DNA from: Streptomyces sp. AJS327
GTDB taxonomy: Bacteria > Actinomycetota > Actinomycetes > Streptomycetales > Streptomycetaceae
DNA length: 64,000 nt
Assembly (NCBI RefSeq): GCF_013450295.1
Contig: NZ_SKBR01000002.1
Location: forward strand, 682,001 to 746,000
Direction of reading: 5' to 3'
A program made the translations under genes and the position numbers. This document shows, one piece after another, positions 18,457 to 27,164 of this stretch. Position 1 is the first letter of the stretch. Every line of letters starts with the position of its first letter. Under the pieces are notes generated by a model. That model worked only from the letters and a program-made list of their open reading frames with translations. It did not search any database and was not told the DNA's origin.

Positions 18457-20088
18457 ATGGACGCTGTAACCCAGGTACCCGCCCCCTACAACGAGCCGGT
18501 CCGCACGTACGCGCCGGGCAGCCCCGAGCGCGCCCGGCTGGAGCGGAAGCTTAAGGAACTGGCCGAGAACCCGCGTGAGCTGCCGATGACTATCGGCGGC
18601 GAGCGGCGGATGGGCGGCGGCGAGCGGCACGACGTGGTGCAGCCGCACAACCACCGGGCGGTGATCGGCACCTACGCGACCGCCACCCGGCAGGACGCCC
18701 AGGAGGCGATCGACGCCGCGCTGGCCGCCGCCCCCGCCTGGCGCGCGATGTCCTTCGACGACCGCGCCGCGATCATCCTCAAGGCGGCGGAGCTGCTCTC
18801 CGGCCCGTGGCGCGAGACCATCGCGGCCTCCACCATGCTCGGGCAGTCGAAGACCGTGCAGCAGGCCGAGATCGACGCGCCCTGCGAGCTGATCGACTTC
18901 TGGCGGTTCAACGTCCACTTCGCCCGGGAGTTGCTGGAGGAGCAGCCGCCCATCCAGCCCAAGGGCGTCTGGAACCGGATGGACCACCGTCCGCTGGAGG
19001 GCTTCGTCTACGCGATCACGCCGTTCAACTTCACCGCGATCGCGGGCAACCTGCCCACCGCCCCGGCCCTGATGGGCAACGTGGTGGTCTGGAAGCCCTC
19101 GCCCACCCAGACCCACTCGGCGGTGCTGCTGATGGAGCTGCTGGAGGAGGCCGGGCTGCCCAAGGGCGTCATCAACCTGGTCACCGGGGACGGCAAGGAG
19201 GTCTCCGAGGTCGCGCTGCCGCACCCGGACCTGGCCGGGGTGCACTTCACCGGCTCCACCGCCACCTTCCAGCACCTGTGGCGTACGGTCGGCGAGAACA
19301 TCGCGGGCTACCGGTCCTACCCGCGGCTGGTCGGCGAGACCGGCGGCAAGGACTTCATCGTCGCGCACCCGACCGCCGACCCGGCGGTGCTGAAGACCGC
19401 GATCACCCGTGGCGCCTTCGAGTACCAGGGGCAGAAGTGCTCGGCGGCCTCGCGCGCCTACGTCCCGCGCTCGCTGTGGGACGGCGGCCTGCGGGAGCGG
19501 CTCGCGGCCGAGGTCGACGGGCTGAGCATGGGCGACCCGACCGACCTGTCGCACTTCATGTCCGCGGTGATCGACGAGCGCTCCTTCGCGAAGAACAAGG
19601 AGGCGATCGACCGGGCGCACGCCGACCCGGCCTGCGAGATCATCGCGGGCGGCAGCTACGACGACAGCGTGGGCTACTTCATCCGCCCGACCGTGCTGAC
19701 CTGCTCCGACCCGGAGAGCGACTTCTTCAAGACGGAGTTCTTCGGCCCGGTGATCGCCGTCCACGTCTACGAGGACGCGGACTTCGACGCCGTGGTCGAC
19801 CAGATGGAGTCCGCCTCGGGCTACGCGCTGACCGGCTGTGTGATCGCCCGGGACCGGGCGGTGGCCTCCGAGGTCGCCGGCCGACTGCGGTTCGCCGCCG
19901 GGAACTTCTACATCAACGACAAGCCGACCGGCTCCATCGTCGGCCAGCAGCCCTTCGGTGGCGCCCGCGCCTCGGGCACCAACGACAAGGCCGGCTCGAA
20001 GTTCAACCTGCTGCGCTGGTCCTCGCCGCGCGCCATCAAGGACACCCAGCTGGCGCCGACCGACTACCGGTACCCGCACATGGACTGA
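18457..20088 (+). CDS. pruA: L-glutamate gamma-semialdehyde (P5C) dehydrogenase
   Basis: This 543-aa aldehyde dehydrogenase converts glutamate semialdehyde, derived from P5C, to glutamate with NAD+, completing proline degradation. The catalytic Cys328 is in GQKCSAAS and the general-base Glu294 in VGETGGKDF. The C-terminal INDKPTGSIVGQQPFGG pattern is typical of the class. AGGAGAG precedes the ATG. A strong hairpin starts 24 bp after the stop codon. Confidence 0.93.
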   Translation: MDAVTQVPAPYNEPVRTYAPGSPERARLERKLKELAENPRELPMTIGGERRMGGGERHDVVQPHNHRAVIGTYATATRQDAQEAIDAALAAAPAWRAMSFDDRAAIILKAAELLSGPWRETIAASTMLGQSKTVQQAEIDAPCELIDFWRFNVHFARELLEEQPPIQPKGVWNRMDHRPLEGFVYAITPFNFTAIAGNLPTAPALMGNVVVWKPSPTQTHSAVLLMELLEEAGLPKGVINLVTGDGKEVSEVALPHPDLAGVHFTGSTATFQHLWRTVGENIAGYRSYPRLVGETGGKDFIVAHPTADPAVLKTAITRGAFEYQGQKCSAASRAYVPRSLWDGGLRERLAAEVDGLSMGDPTDLSHFMSAVIDERSFAKNKEAIDRAHADPACEIIAGGSYDDSVGYFIRPTVLTCSDPESDFFKTEFFGPVIAVHVYEDADFDAVVDQMESASGYALTGCVIARDRAVASEVAGRLRFAAGNFYINDKPTGSIVGQQPFGGARASGTNDKAGSKFNLLRWSSPRAIKDTQLAPTDYRYPHMD

Positions 20089-20111
20089 CCGGGTTCCGCC
20101 CCGTCGCCGTC

Positions 20112-20152
20112 CCGCCGCGCCGCGCTCCCGTCCCGGGGGCGCGGCGCGGCGG
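20112..20152 (+). terminator. Terminator after P5C dehydrogenase
   Basis: An 18-bp stem (20112-20129 with 20135-20152, one G-T wobble) closes a 5-nt loop just after the gene. The remaining 20153-20516 holds the leader of the next small gene; no clear promoter pair was found there. Confidence 0.6.
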
Positions 20153-20516
20153 TGTCCGGGCGGGGGCGCGATCCCGCGAGCGCCGACCGCGAACGGGCGC
20201 GGGCGGCGCGGGGTGGAAGTCCCGGGGGAGTGGTTGAACCCGCAGGTCGCAGGGGTGTGACGAAGAAGCCGTCTCAGATACTAGGAAGACCAAGTAACGG
20301 GGGAGACAGCGCGCGACGGGCCTCTTACCGTGGACGTAGCCGAACGTCTCGCTCCATCAGCGAATGGCGGTGCGGCCCGGTGCCCAGCCGCGGGTGATCC
20401 CCGCCGCACCGGTGGCCCCGCCCCTCCCGGCAACGCGTACCCCCCCACCACACCCAGTTCAGCCCTCCTCGTGCGCGACCCGGTGTCGCGCCCTCCTGTG
20501 CTGAAGGAGCCGCATC

Positions 20517-20648
20517 ATGGCCGAGACCTCCCGCCGACGTGTCCGCCGCGCCCCCCGCGCCGGTCAGGACGCCGCCCGCAAAAACGCCGCCGCCGCGCTC
20601 CAGCGCGCCCTCGACCGCCGGGACAACGGCGGCGCGACCGGGCACTGA
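20517..20648 (+). CDS. 43-aa highly basic protein
   Basis: This small frame starts at an ATG with GAAGGAG 9 bases upstream and encodes MAETSRRRVRRAPRAGQDAA followed by RKNAAAALQRALDRRDNGGATGH. It is rich in Arg and Ala; the middle could form an amphipathic helix and the first 15 residues could bind nucleic acid or membrane phosphates. I do not recognise the family, although similar short frames seem to occur in other streptomycetes (memory only). It is convergent with the phosphatase gene, 27 bp away. Codon third positions are G/C as in true genes. Confidence 0.6.
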   Translation: MAETSRRRVRRAPRAGQDAARKNAAAALQRALDRRDNGGATGH

Positions 20649-20675
20649 GCCCCGCGCCGCCGCTCACCGGCGGCC

Positions 20676-22268
20676 TCAGGACGGGCGGCGCACGGTGAAG
20701 TGGTCCACCCGCCGCCCCGTCTGGGCCAGCGCCGTGACCTCCAGCTTCGGCGGTTCCGGGCGCTTGCCCGGCACCGAGCGGACGGCGAGGAAGGAGAAGC
20801 CGGTGTAGCGGACCCGCGACCACCCGACGCGGTCCGGTACGGGCAGCCCGCTCTTGGTCCAGTAGTGGCTGAGCACGCTGTCCCGCTCGTTCACCTCGCC
20901 CTCGTAGCTGTCCGGTACGGCGAAGCCGTAGAGGTCCTTGCCCGCCCCGCCCGCGGTGACGTACACGATGCCGTCGCGGGTGGGGTCGGTGGTCTCGCCG
21001 AAGGACAGCTTCCGGGTGCCCTTCCCGCCCTTGACCGGGTCGGTGCGCTCGTAGACGTGGTTGTGGCCGTTGACGACCAGGTCGACCCCGTGCTTCTCGA
21101 ACAGCCCCACCCACTCGTCGCGCACCCCGCCGTCCGAGGCGTGCAGCCCGGTCGCGTAGGCGCAGTGGTGGAAGAAGGCGACGATGAAGTCCACCCCGTC
21201 CCTCGCCCGCAGCTCCCGCAGGGTGCGGTCCAGCCAGCGGGTCTGCGCCCCGTCCGTGTGGCCCTTGTTGGCGCGGATCTGGTACGAGACGTCGTTGGCG
21301 TCCAGCGCGACCACCCCGACGTTGCCGTACACGAAGGAGTACACCCCGGGCGCCTTCCGGCTGTCCGGGCCGTTCTCCGGCAGGGACCAGCGCGCGGACT
21401 GACCGCCGTAGCCGTTCGGTGAGTACCAGGCCTCCATGTCGTGGTTGCCGGTGGTCACCATCCAGGGGACCCGGGCGGCGACCGACTCCGTCTGGGCGAG
21501 GAACTGGTCCCAGACCCGGGCGTCGTAGGTGTCGGAGGAGTTGCCCTTTCCGGTGCTGTCGGCGTAGCAGATGTCCCCGGCGTGCAGGTGGAAGGCTGGG
21601 TTCTGCCCGAGGATCAGCTGGTCGTTGGCGAGCGCGTCGTAGCTGACGCCCTGGTCACCGAAGGCGGTGAAGACGAAGGGGTCGCCGGAGCCCTTCGGGG
21701 CGGTGGTGAACGAGCCCAGCGTGGAGACCCGTTCGGCGGTCGCGGGATCGAAGCCCTCGTGGCCGACGCCGTAGTAGTAGGTGGTGTCCGGCCGCAGCCC
21801 GTCCAGCGCCACGTGCAGGTAGTACTGCTCGACCTCGGGCAGGTCCTTGGCGAGGGAGGGGGTGCGCAACTCCCGGACCTCCGCCTCGATCCGCTCGCCG
21901 AGGTCCCAGGGGGCCCGCCCCAGCCGCAGGTAGGGGCCGCGCACCGGCAGCGGCACCTGCCAGGAGACGCGCATCTCGGTCCGTGGGTCGGCACCGAGGG
22001 CGAGGTGCCGTCCGAACGGCGCGACGAGCGAACCGTCGACCCGGGGCCGGGTGCGCACGAGTTCGGGGCCGGCCCGCCGGGGCTCGGCCCCCGCGCTCCC
22101 GGCGCCCAGCAGCAGGCCGCCGGTGGCCAGCGCGCCGGCCGCTCCGCCGGTGCGCAGCACGCCACGGCGGGAGAGCCGGGCGCGCAGGTACTCGTGCTGT
22201 TCGGGCATGCTCATCCGCTCGGCGAGGTGCGCGGGGATGCCGACGTTGGGTAGGTCACCGGGTGTCAT
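20676..22268 (-). CDS. Tat-exported purple acid phosphatase-like metallophosphoesterase
   Basis: This protein of about 530 aa has a twin-arginine signal ([11 protein letters not shown] near residue 33, then a Gly/Ala/Leu core ending AGAEP). A fibronectin-like N-terminal domain (about 75-190) typical of purple acid phosphatases is followed by the catalytic domain. All five metal-ligand motifs are present: FGDQG, GDICYAD, GNHD, FFHHCAY and NGHNHVYE. It should act outside the membrane on phosphate esters. The start is uncertain: the ATG at 22268 lacks a clear ribosome site, and ATGs at 22214 and 22208 or a GTG at 22310 are alternatives. Its 5' region faces leuB. Confidence 0.85.
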   Translation of the reverse strand: MTPGDLPNVGIPAHLAERMSMPEQHEYLRARLSRRGVLRTGGAAGALATGGLLLGAGSAGAEPRRAGPELVRTRPRVDGSLVAPFGRHLALGADPRTEMRVSWQVPLPVRGPYLRLGRAPWDLGERIEAEVRELRTPSLAKDLPEVEQYYLHVALDGLRPDTTYYYGVGHEGFDPATAERVSTLGSFTTAPKGSGDPFVFTAFGDQGVSYDALANDQLILGQNPAFHLHAGDICYADSTGKGNSSDTYDARVWDQFLAQTESVAARVPWMVTTGNHDMEAWYSPNGYGGQSARWSLPENGPDSRKAPGVYSFVYGNVGVVALDANDVSYQIRANKGHTDGAQTRWLDRTLRELRARDGVDFIVAFFHHCAYATGLHASDGGVRDEWVGLFEKHGVDLVVNGHNHVYERTDPVKGGKGTRKLSFGETTDPTRDGIVYVTAGGAGKDLYGFAVPDSYEGEVNERDSVLSHYWTKSGLPVPDRVGWSRVRYTGFSFLAVRSVPGKRPEPPKLEVTALAQTGRRVDHFTVRRPS

Positions 22269-22360
22269 GTGCTGGGAATCTGGCAGGAGTTGGCGACGAA
22301 GGGAAGTCACTCCGGTATACGGAAGGTGAGCCGCCGGTCCCGCTCCGCCCCGGCGATCCG

Positions 22361-22423
22361 CTCACGATGCGCCCAGTGTCCGTATCCTGGACTATGGGTG
22401 TCATCACCTGGGACGCGGAGTAG
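22361..22423 (+). promoter_or_regulatory. leuB promoter with possible upstream [12 protein letters not shown]
   Basis: CTCACG (22361-22366) and TATCCT (22383-22388) are 16 bp apart. Five nt later an ATG opens the frame MGVITWDAE (22394-22423), whose TAG stop ends 10 nt before the leuB ATG and whose last codons contain the GGAG that could serve leuB. If transcribed from here the mRNA starts at or near this ATG. There is no run of Leu codons and no terminator, so it is not a classical attenuator. Confidence 0.35.
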
Positions 22424-22433
22424 GGTCCCCGCC

Positions 22434-23492
22434 ATGGCGCGCAGCATCAATCTCGCAGTGATTCCCGGGGACGGCATCGGCCAGGAGGTCGTGGCCCAGG
22501 GGCTCAAGGTCCTGAACTCCGTCCTCCCCACGGACGTCCGGCTGGAGACGACCGAGTTCGACCTCGGCGCCCGGCGCTGGCACGCGACCGGCGAAACCCT
22601 TCCCGACGCCGACCTGGAGCTGCTCGCGCGACACGACGCGATCCTGCTCGGCGCGATCGGCGACCCGAAGGTGCCCTCCGGCGTGCTGGAGCGCGGACTG
22701 TTGCTGAGGCTGCGCTTCGCCTTCGACCACTACGTCAACCTGCGCCCCTCGAAGCTCTTCCCGAACACCGACTCCCCGCTCTCCGGCCGCCCGGAGATCG
22801 ACTTCGTGGTGGTCCGCGAGGGTACCGAGGGCCCGTACGTCGGCAACGGCGGCAGCGTCCGCACCGGCACCGCGCACGAGGTGGCCAACGAGGTCAGCGT
22901 GAACACCGCGTACGGCGTGGAACGCGTGGTGCGGGACGCCTACGAGCGGGCCGCCGCCCGGCCGCGGAAGAAGCTCACCCTGGTGCACAAGAACAACGTG
23001 CTGGTGCACGCCGGGCACCTGTGGAAGAACACCTTCGACCGGGTCGGGCGGGAGTACCCGGGCGTCACCACCGACTACCTGCACGTCGACGCGGCGACGA
23101 TCTTCTTCGTCACCGACCCCGGCCGGTTCGACGTGCTGGTCACCGACAACCTCTTCGGTGACATCCTCACCGATCTCGCCGCCGCGATCACCGGCGGTAT
23201 CGGGCTGGCCGCCTCGGGGAACATCAACCCCTCCGGCGACTACCCCTCGATGTTCGAGCCGGTACACGGCTCCGCGCCGGACATCGCCGGAACCGGCGCC
23301 GCCGACCCCACCGCCACCGTGCTCTCGGTCGCGCTGCTCCTGCGCCACCTCGGCTTCGAGGCGGAGGCCGAGCGGGTGGAGCGGGCCGTCTCGGCCGACC
23401 TCGCCGAGTCCCCCCGCGCCACGGGTGGCGCCCCCGTCACCCGCACCACCGAGGCGATCGGCGACGCGCTCGCCGCCCGAGTAGCGAGCTGA
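22434..23492 (+). CDS. leuB: 3-isopropylmalate dehydrogenase
   Basis: This 352-aa NAD-dependent beta-decarboxylating dehydrogenase performs the third step of leucine synthesis. Characteristic parts are [11 protein letters not shown] at the N-terminus, the substrate-binding [14 protein letters not shown], the VHKNNVL catalytic Lys segment, and the metal-binding [20 protein letters not shown]. In the actinobacterial form the first Arg cluster is shortened. It stands apart from leuCD (48073-50094). A 14-bp perfect hairpin follows 6 bp after the stop. Confidence 0.93.
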   Translation: MARSINLAVIPGDGIGQEVVAQGLKVLNSVLPTDVRLETTEFDLGARRWHATGETLPDADLELLARHDAILLGAIGDPKVPSGVLERGLLLRLRFAFDHYVNLRPSKLFPNTDSPLSGRPEIDFVVVREGTEGPYVGNGGSVRTGTAHEVANEVSVNTAYGVERVVRDAYERAAARPRKKLTLVHKNNVLVHAGHLWKNTFDRVGREYPGVTTDYLHVDAATIFFVTDPGRFDVLVTDNLFGDILTDLAAAITGGIGLAASGNINPSGDYPSMFEPVHGSAPDIAGTGAADPTATVLSVALLLRHLGFEAEAERVERAVSADLAESPRATGGAPVTRTTEAIGDALAARVAS

Positions 23493-23498
23493 CCCGGC

Positions 23499-23533
23499 CC
23501 CAGCGGCCGGGCTCCAGACGCCCGGCCGCTGGG
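23499..23533 (+). terminator. leuB terminator
   Basis: A perfect 14-bp stem (CCCAGCGGCCGGGC, 23499-23512, with 23520-23533) closes a 7-nt loop, 6 bp after the leuB stop codon. Confidence 0.7.
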
Positions 23534-23606
23534 CTACCCGTCGGTTGGGTGTCACCATCTAATCCAGGACCGACCCACCCGTGTCCCCACTCCGGGAACC
23601 CGCGCG

Positions 23607-23702
23607 CGATAATCGGACGCGGGGCCGCCGCAGGAGGGAAAGCTCGGACGTCCTAGTACCACGCGGTAGCACGTGCGTGCCGCGTGAGCGGCACGGCTAG
23701 GA
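23607..23702 (+). promoter_or_regulatory. ilvE leader: possible -10 and branched RNA structure
   Basis: GATAAT (23607-23612) is the best -10 candidate; no matching -35 was found. Between it and ilvE, 23651-23702 can fold as a branched structure. TCCTAG (23651) pairs with CTAGGA (ends 23702) and encloses two hairpins: TACC-acgc-GGTA (23657-23668) and GTGCCG-N6-CGGCAC (23677-23694), separated by the palindrome GCACGTGC (23669-23676). An unused AGGAGG lies upstream near 23631. This may be a regulatory leader; no known riboswitch was recognised. Confidence 0.4.
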
Positions 23703-23740
23703 AGCGCGGTCCGCCACGACACTCAGCGAAGGACGCGCTC

Positions 23741-24844
23741 ATGACCACCCGGATCGACTTCGACCTCAAGCCCTCGGCACAGCCGCTCTCCCCGGCGGAG
23801 CGCGAGGCGGTGCTGGCGAACCCCGGCTTCGGCCGCTACTTCACGGACCACATGGTCACCATCAGGTGGACCGAGGGCCGCGGCTGGCACGAGGCGCTGC
23901 TCCAGCCGTACGCGCCGCTCCAGATGGACCCGGCGAACATGACCCTGCACTACGGCCAGTCGATCTTCGAGGGGCTCAAGGCGTTCCGCCAGCCCGACGA
24001 CTCGGTGGCCCTCTTCCGTCCCGAGGCCAACGCCGCCCGGTTCCAGCGCAGCGCCCGCCGTCTGGCCATGCCCGAGCTGCCCGTCGAGACCTTCATCGAG
24101 GCGTGCGAACTGCTCGTCCGGCAGGACCAGAGCTGGGTTCCGGCGGCCGGTGGCGAGGAGTCGCTGTACCTGCGGCCGTTCATGTTCGCCACCGAGGTGG
24201 GGCTCGGGGTCCGCCCGGCCAACGAGTACACCTTCATGGTCCTCGCCTCGCCCGCCGGTCCGTACTTCCCCGGCGGGGTCGAGCCCGTCTCCGTCTGGCT
24301 CTCCGAGGACTACGTGCGCGCGGCGCCGGGCGGCACCGGCGAGGCCAAGTGCGCGGGAAACTACGCCGCCTCGCTGGTCGCCCAGGCTGAGGCGGCGCAG
24401 CAGGGGTGCGACCAGGTGGTGTGGCTGGACGCCACGGAGCACCGCTGGATCGAGGAGATGGGCGGCATGAACCTGTACTTCGTGTACGGCTCGGGCGCCG
24501 ACGCGAAGATCGTCACACCGGAGCTGACCGGCACCCTGCTGCCCGGCATCACCCGGGACTCGCTGCTCTCCCTCGCCACCGACCTGGGCTACCGCACCGG
24601 AGAGGCGCGCATCTCCACCGGGGACTGGCGGCGGGGGAACGCCGAGGGGGAGATCACCGAGGTCTTCGCCTGCGGCACCGCGGCGGCCATCACCCCCGTC
24701 GGTGAGGCGAAGTCCCGTGGCGGCTCCTGGACCGTGGGCGACGGGAGCCCCGGCGAGATCACCATGCGGCTCCGCGAGGCGCTGCTGGCCGTCCAGACCG
24801 GACGGGCCGAGGACCGGCACGGCTGGGTCCACCCCATCCGCTGA
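23741..24844 (+). CDS. ilvE: Branched-chain amino acid aminotransferase
   Basis: This 367-aa PLP fold-type IV transaminase exchanges amino groups between glutamate and the oxoacids of valine, leucine and isoleucine. The PLP lysine is Lys203 in GEAKCAGNYAASL. The substrate-loop motifs LHYGQSIFEGLKAFR and EEMGGMNLYFVYG, and the C-terminal EVFACGTAAAITPV that binds the PLP phosphate, are present. The ATG at 23741 has AAGGA 7 bases upstream; an in-frame GTG at 23684 lies inside the structured leader. It appears monocistronic. Confidence 0.95.
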   Translation: MTTRIDFDLKPSAQPLSPAEREAVLANPGFGRYFTDHMVTIRWTEGRGWHEALLQPYAPLQMDPANMTLHYGQSIFEGLKAFRQPDDSVALFRPEANAARFQRSARRLAMPELPVETFIEACELLVRQDQSWVPAAGGEESLYLRPFMFATEVGLGVRPANEYTFMVLASPAGPYFPGGVEPVSVWLSEDYVRAAPGGTGEAKCAGNYAASLVAQAEAAQQGCDQVVWLDATEHRWIEEMGGMNLYFVYGSGADAKIVTPELTGTLLPGITRDSLLSLATDLGYRTGEARISTGDWRRGNAEGEITEVFACGTAAAITPVGEAKSRGGSWTVGDGSPGEITMRLREALLAVQTGRAEDRHGWVHPIR

Positions 24845-25072
24845 CCCCCTCCGCGCAAGAGCCCCCACCCTCAGGCGCCGCCCGGCCCCGGTCCTCGCCC
24901 GCCCGTCGTCCCGTCGACGGCTCCCACGCGCCCACGGTGGGGACGCCGGGGGCGGTGCTGGGGTGACCGGAGCACAACCGGCGCGACGCCCCGGCGGTCC
25001 GTGGAGGTGCGCGGACTCCCCGACGGCCCCCGGGGTTGTACGCAAAAGCGCTGATTGTCCGGGCGTTGACGG

Positions 25073-25104
25073 CCTGCTTGGATTCCCCGGGGAATCCAAG
25101 CAGG
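25073..25104. repeat. 32-bp perfect palindrome
   Basis: CCTGCTTGGATTCCCC (25073-25088) is followed directly by its exact reverse complement (25089-25104) with no spacer. The sequence is AT-richer than its surroundings. It could be a late ilvE terminator, a protein-binding site or a cruciform; nothing decides between them. Confidence 0.8.
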
Positions 25105-25214
25105 GGACGGCGGCGCCCGGCGCCAGCCACGCGCCGGTTCGGCGCGCACCCGCGAGACGGCACCCCGCGTACCGCCCACCCTTCCGGGGCGGGCGCGGGG
25201 CTGCCCCGCGACCT

Positions 25215-25309
25215 CCGTACGGCACCGCGGCACCGGCCACCGGTGCGGGCACCCGCGTGGGGAGCGGGTGCCCGCACCGGCTGGGGCCGCCGGGCACGGC
25301 GCCGTACGG
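25215..25309. repeat. Long nested inverted repeat upstream of the beta-propeller gene
   Basis: A perfect 17-bp stem (25240-25256 with 25264-25280, 7-nt loop) is flanked by a second pair, CCGTACGGC (25215-25223) and GCCGTACGG (25301-25309). Together they form one extended hairpin that ends 51 bp before the ATG at 25361. Confidence 0.7.
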
Positions 25310-25360
25310 CTCGCGCGGGCCGCGCCGCGTCGCCGTCCCGCTCACCAAGGGGGAGAGAAC

Positions 25361-26599
25361 ATGCGCCTCGTCACGCGCACGGCCCTAGGGGCCACACTCG
25401 TCGGCGGCCTGACCGCCGCGATCCTGCCGGTGCTGGCCTCGGCGGACGAGGGAGCCGAGCCCTCGGCCCCGCGTACCCAGCGGGTCAGCACCGCGGCGGA
25501 CGGGACCGAGGCCGACGGCCCCTCCCGGGACGCGGTCGTCAGCAGGGACGGCACGCTCGCCGTCTTCACCTCGGAAGCCACCAACCTGGTGCCGGGCGAC
25601 ACCAACGGGGCCGCTGACATCTTCGTCAAGCACCTGAAGGGGACCGGGGACGGCGACTCGGCCACCGGCGGCGCCGTCGAGCGGATCAGTGTCGAGGGGC
25701 GCACCGCCTCCTCGCCGGTCCTCAGCGCCGACGGCCGCTACGTCGCCTTCGAGACCGAGGACGGCGAGGACGACCGCCGGGTCCACGTGCACGACCGGAA
25801 GACGGGGAAGACCGAGCGGATCAGCACCGAGGGCGTCGGCCACGACGTGCAGAGCTGGTCCCCGGCCATCAGCGCCGACGGCGGCAGCGTCGCCTTCGTC
25901 GGCACCCCGCCGCCGGACGACAAGGAGGCGTGGGTGTACGTCACCGACCGCGCGGCGGGCACCACCAAGGCCCTCAAGCACGCGCGCCCGGACTGGCAGC
26001 CCCGGTCCATCTCGCAGCTCACCCTGAGCGATGACGGCGGCACGCTGGCCTACCAGTACAACCACTTCAACGGGCCGCGCGCCGACTGCTGCGACGTCTT
26101 CACGCGGAAGCTGACCGACGAGAAGCCGACCCAGCTGGACGCCGAGAGCACCAGCGACCAGCAGAAGGGCCGCGACTCCACCCGGCCCGCCATCACCGCG
26201 GACGGCGGGTCGGTGGTCTTCCAGTCCGGGGACGACGGCCTGGTGCCGGACGACGGCGACAAGGCCGTCAACGTCTTCGTCGGGGCCATGGGCGCCGAGC
26301 TGAAGCGGGTGCCGGGGCGGCACTCCGAGGACTCGACGTTCTCCGGATCCCCCGTGCCGAGCCCGGACGGGAAGCGCCTGCTGTACACCGGGCACGGCAC
26401 CTCGCCGACCTACCTGATGGACGTGGACTCCGACGAGGCGGCCCGGCCCGTCACCCCGGACGCCGAGGGCAACTACGTCGAGACCCGCGCCGGGGCGCTC
26501 TCCGACGGCGCCGCCGCGGTCGCCTACACCTCGCCCGACGCGATCGCGGAGGACGACGGCAACGAGGCGTGGGACGTCTACGTGGCGCACACCGGCTGA
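25361..26599 (+). CDS. Secreted TolB/WD40-like beta-propeller protein
   Basis: This 412-aa protein begins with a signal peptide (MRLVTRTALGATLVGGLTAA, then ILPVLASA, cleavage near residue 28). The rest is a series of PD40-type repeats of the form 'sADGryVAFeS': LSADGRYVAFETED, ISADGGSVAFVGT, LSDDGGTLAYQYN, ITADGGSVVFQSG and PSPDGKRLLYTG, about six blades of a propeller. Such proteins bind partners or cell-wall material; no catalytic motif is visible. AAGGGGGAG precedes the ATG. It is monocistronic between two hairpin regions. Confidence 0.8.
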   Translation: MRLVTRTALGATLVGGLTAAILPVLASADEGAEPSAPRTQRVSTAADGTEADGPSRDAVVSRDGTLAVFTSEATNLVPGDTNGAADIFVKHLKGTGDGDSATGGAVERISVEGRTASSPVLSADGRYVAFETEDGEDDRRVHVHDRKTGKTERISTEGVGHDVQSWSPAISADGGSVAFVGTPPPDDKEAWVYVTDRAAGTTKALKHARPDWQPRSISQLTLSDDGGTLAYQYNHFNGPRADCCDVFTRKLTDEKPTQLDAESTSDQQKGRDSTRPAITADGGSVVFQSGDDGLVPDDGDKAVNVFVGAMGAELKRVPGRHSEDSTFSGSPVPSPDGKRLLYTGHGTSPTYLMDVDSDEAARPVTPDAEGNYVETRAGALSDGAAAVAYTSPDAIAEDDGNEAWDVYVAHTG

Positions 26600-26606
26600 C
26601 GCGCCG

Positions 26607-26634
26607 CCGGCCGCCTCGTAGCCGGGGCGGCCGG
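26607..26634 (+). terminator. Terminator after the beta-propeller gene
   Basis: CCGGCCGCC (26607-26615) pairs with GGCGGCCGG (26626-26634) across a 10-nt loop, 8 bp after the stop. From 26635 to 26892 I see nothing coding. Confidence 0.5.
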
Positions 26635-26892
26635 TGACCGGTCCACCGGTCCGCCTCGTGTCCGGCGGGCCGGGTGCCCCCGCCGTGTGCGCCGGGGGCG
26701 GGCGGCGGGGAGGCCCCGCGCGGCGCTACGGTCCCCCCGTGCCGTGCTGGCCTCCCCGCTGTGTCCCAGGACACGGCGCGCGCCTGGACCCATCCCGTCC
26801 GGGCGCGGTTCGGTCGGGCCCGGCTCGTGTCCGGCGTCGTTTCGTGGCCCGCGGCTCCGCCACCGGGTTCTTCCGCATGGTGAGACGCCCCC

Positions 26893-26920
26893 TGGACGGG
26901 GGCGCGAACTGTGCCAGACT
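26893..26920 (+). promoter_or_regulatory. Promoter of the cimA leader transcript
   Basis: TGGACG (26893-26898) matches TTGACG at five of six positions and is followed after 16 bp by CAGACT (26915-26920). Six nt later a GTG opens the leader peptide, so the mRNA should be leaderless. Confidence 0.6.
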
Positions 26921-26926
26921 GCCGAC

Positions 26927-26977
26927 GTGTCCTCGTTCGTCATGATTATTGGCAGCAGGCGCGCCGGTCCGCAGTGA
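26927..26977 (+). CDS. cimA attenuator leader peptide MSSFVMIIGSRRAGPQ
   Basis: This 16-codon frame starts at GTG 26927, positioned at the expected transcription start; an internal ATG at 26942 would give MIIGSRRAGPQ. It has two adjacent Ile codons, an upstream Val codon, and ends in TGA. A hairpin (CCGCAC with GTGCGG, 26983-27000) and a T-tract terminator follow before cimA. This is the layout of an isoleucine-sensing attenuator and fits the role of citramalate synthase in isoleucine synthesis. Confidence 0.7.
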   Translation: MSSFVMIIGSRRAGPQ

Positions 26978-27032
26978 CCGCCCCGCACCACCCCGTGCGG
27001 CGCGGCCACCGTGTCTCAGACCCGCGCGCAGA

Positions 27033-27058
27033 CCTCTCGCACCCGCGAGGGGTTTTTT
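27033..27058 (+). terminator. cimA attenuator terminator
   Basis: CCTCTCGC (27033-27040) pairs with GCGAGGGG (27045-27052, one T-G wobble) over the loop ACCC, followed by six Ts (27053-27058). It lies 107 bp before the cimA start codon and is a textbook Rho-independent terminator. Confidence 0.8.
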
Positions 27059-27164
27059 CGTTTTTCGGCCCACTCGGCCGGACGAACGAGGCGCGAGGGA
27101 GGATGGGGCAAGTGGAGCCACGCATTCCGGACCCACCGTCACCCGTACAGGAGCCACACCAGCC

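Larger units (their letters stand above)
24845..25360. other. 516-bp gene-free stretch with two long hairpins
   Basis: No coding frame with a ribosome site was found between ilvE and the beta-propeller gene. It contains a 32-bp perfect palindrome (25073-25104) and a long interrupted hairpin (25215-25309), listed separately. The first may end the ilvE transcript. Confidence 0.5.

Noticed and set aside
23651..23702. T-box leader for ilvE
   Set aside because: The segment GTACCACGCGG is reminiscent of but does not match the T-box core AGGGTGGNACCGCG, and no specifier-loop stem was found.
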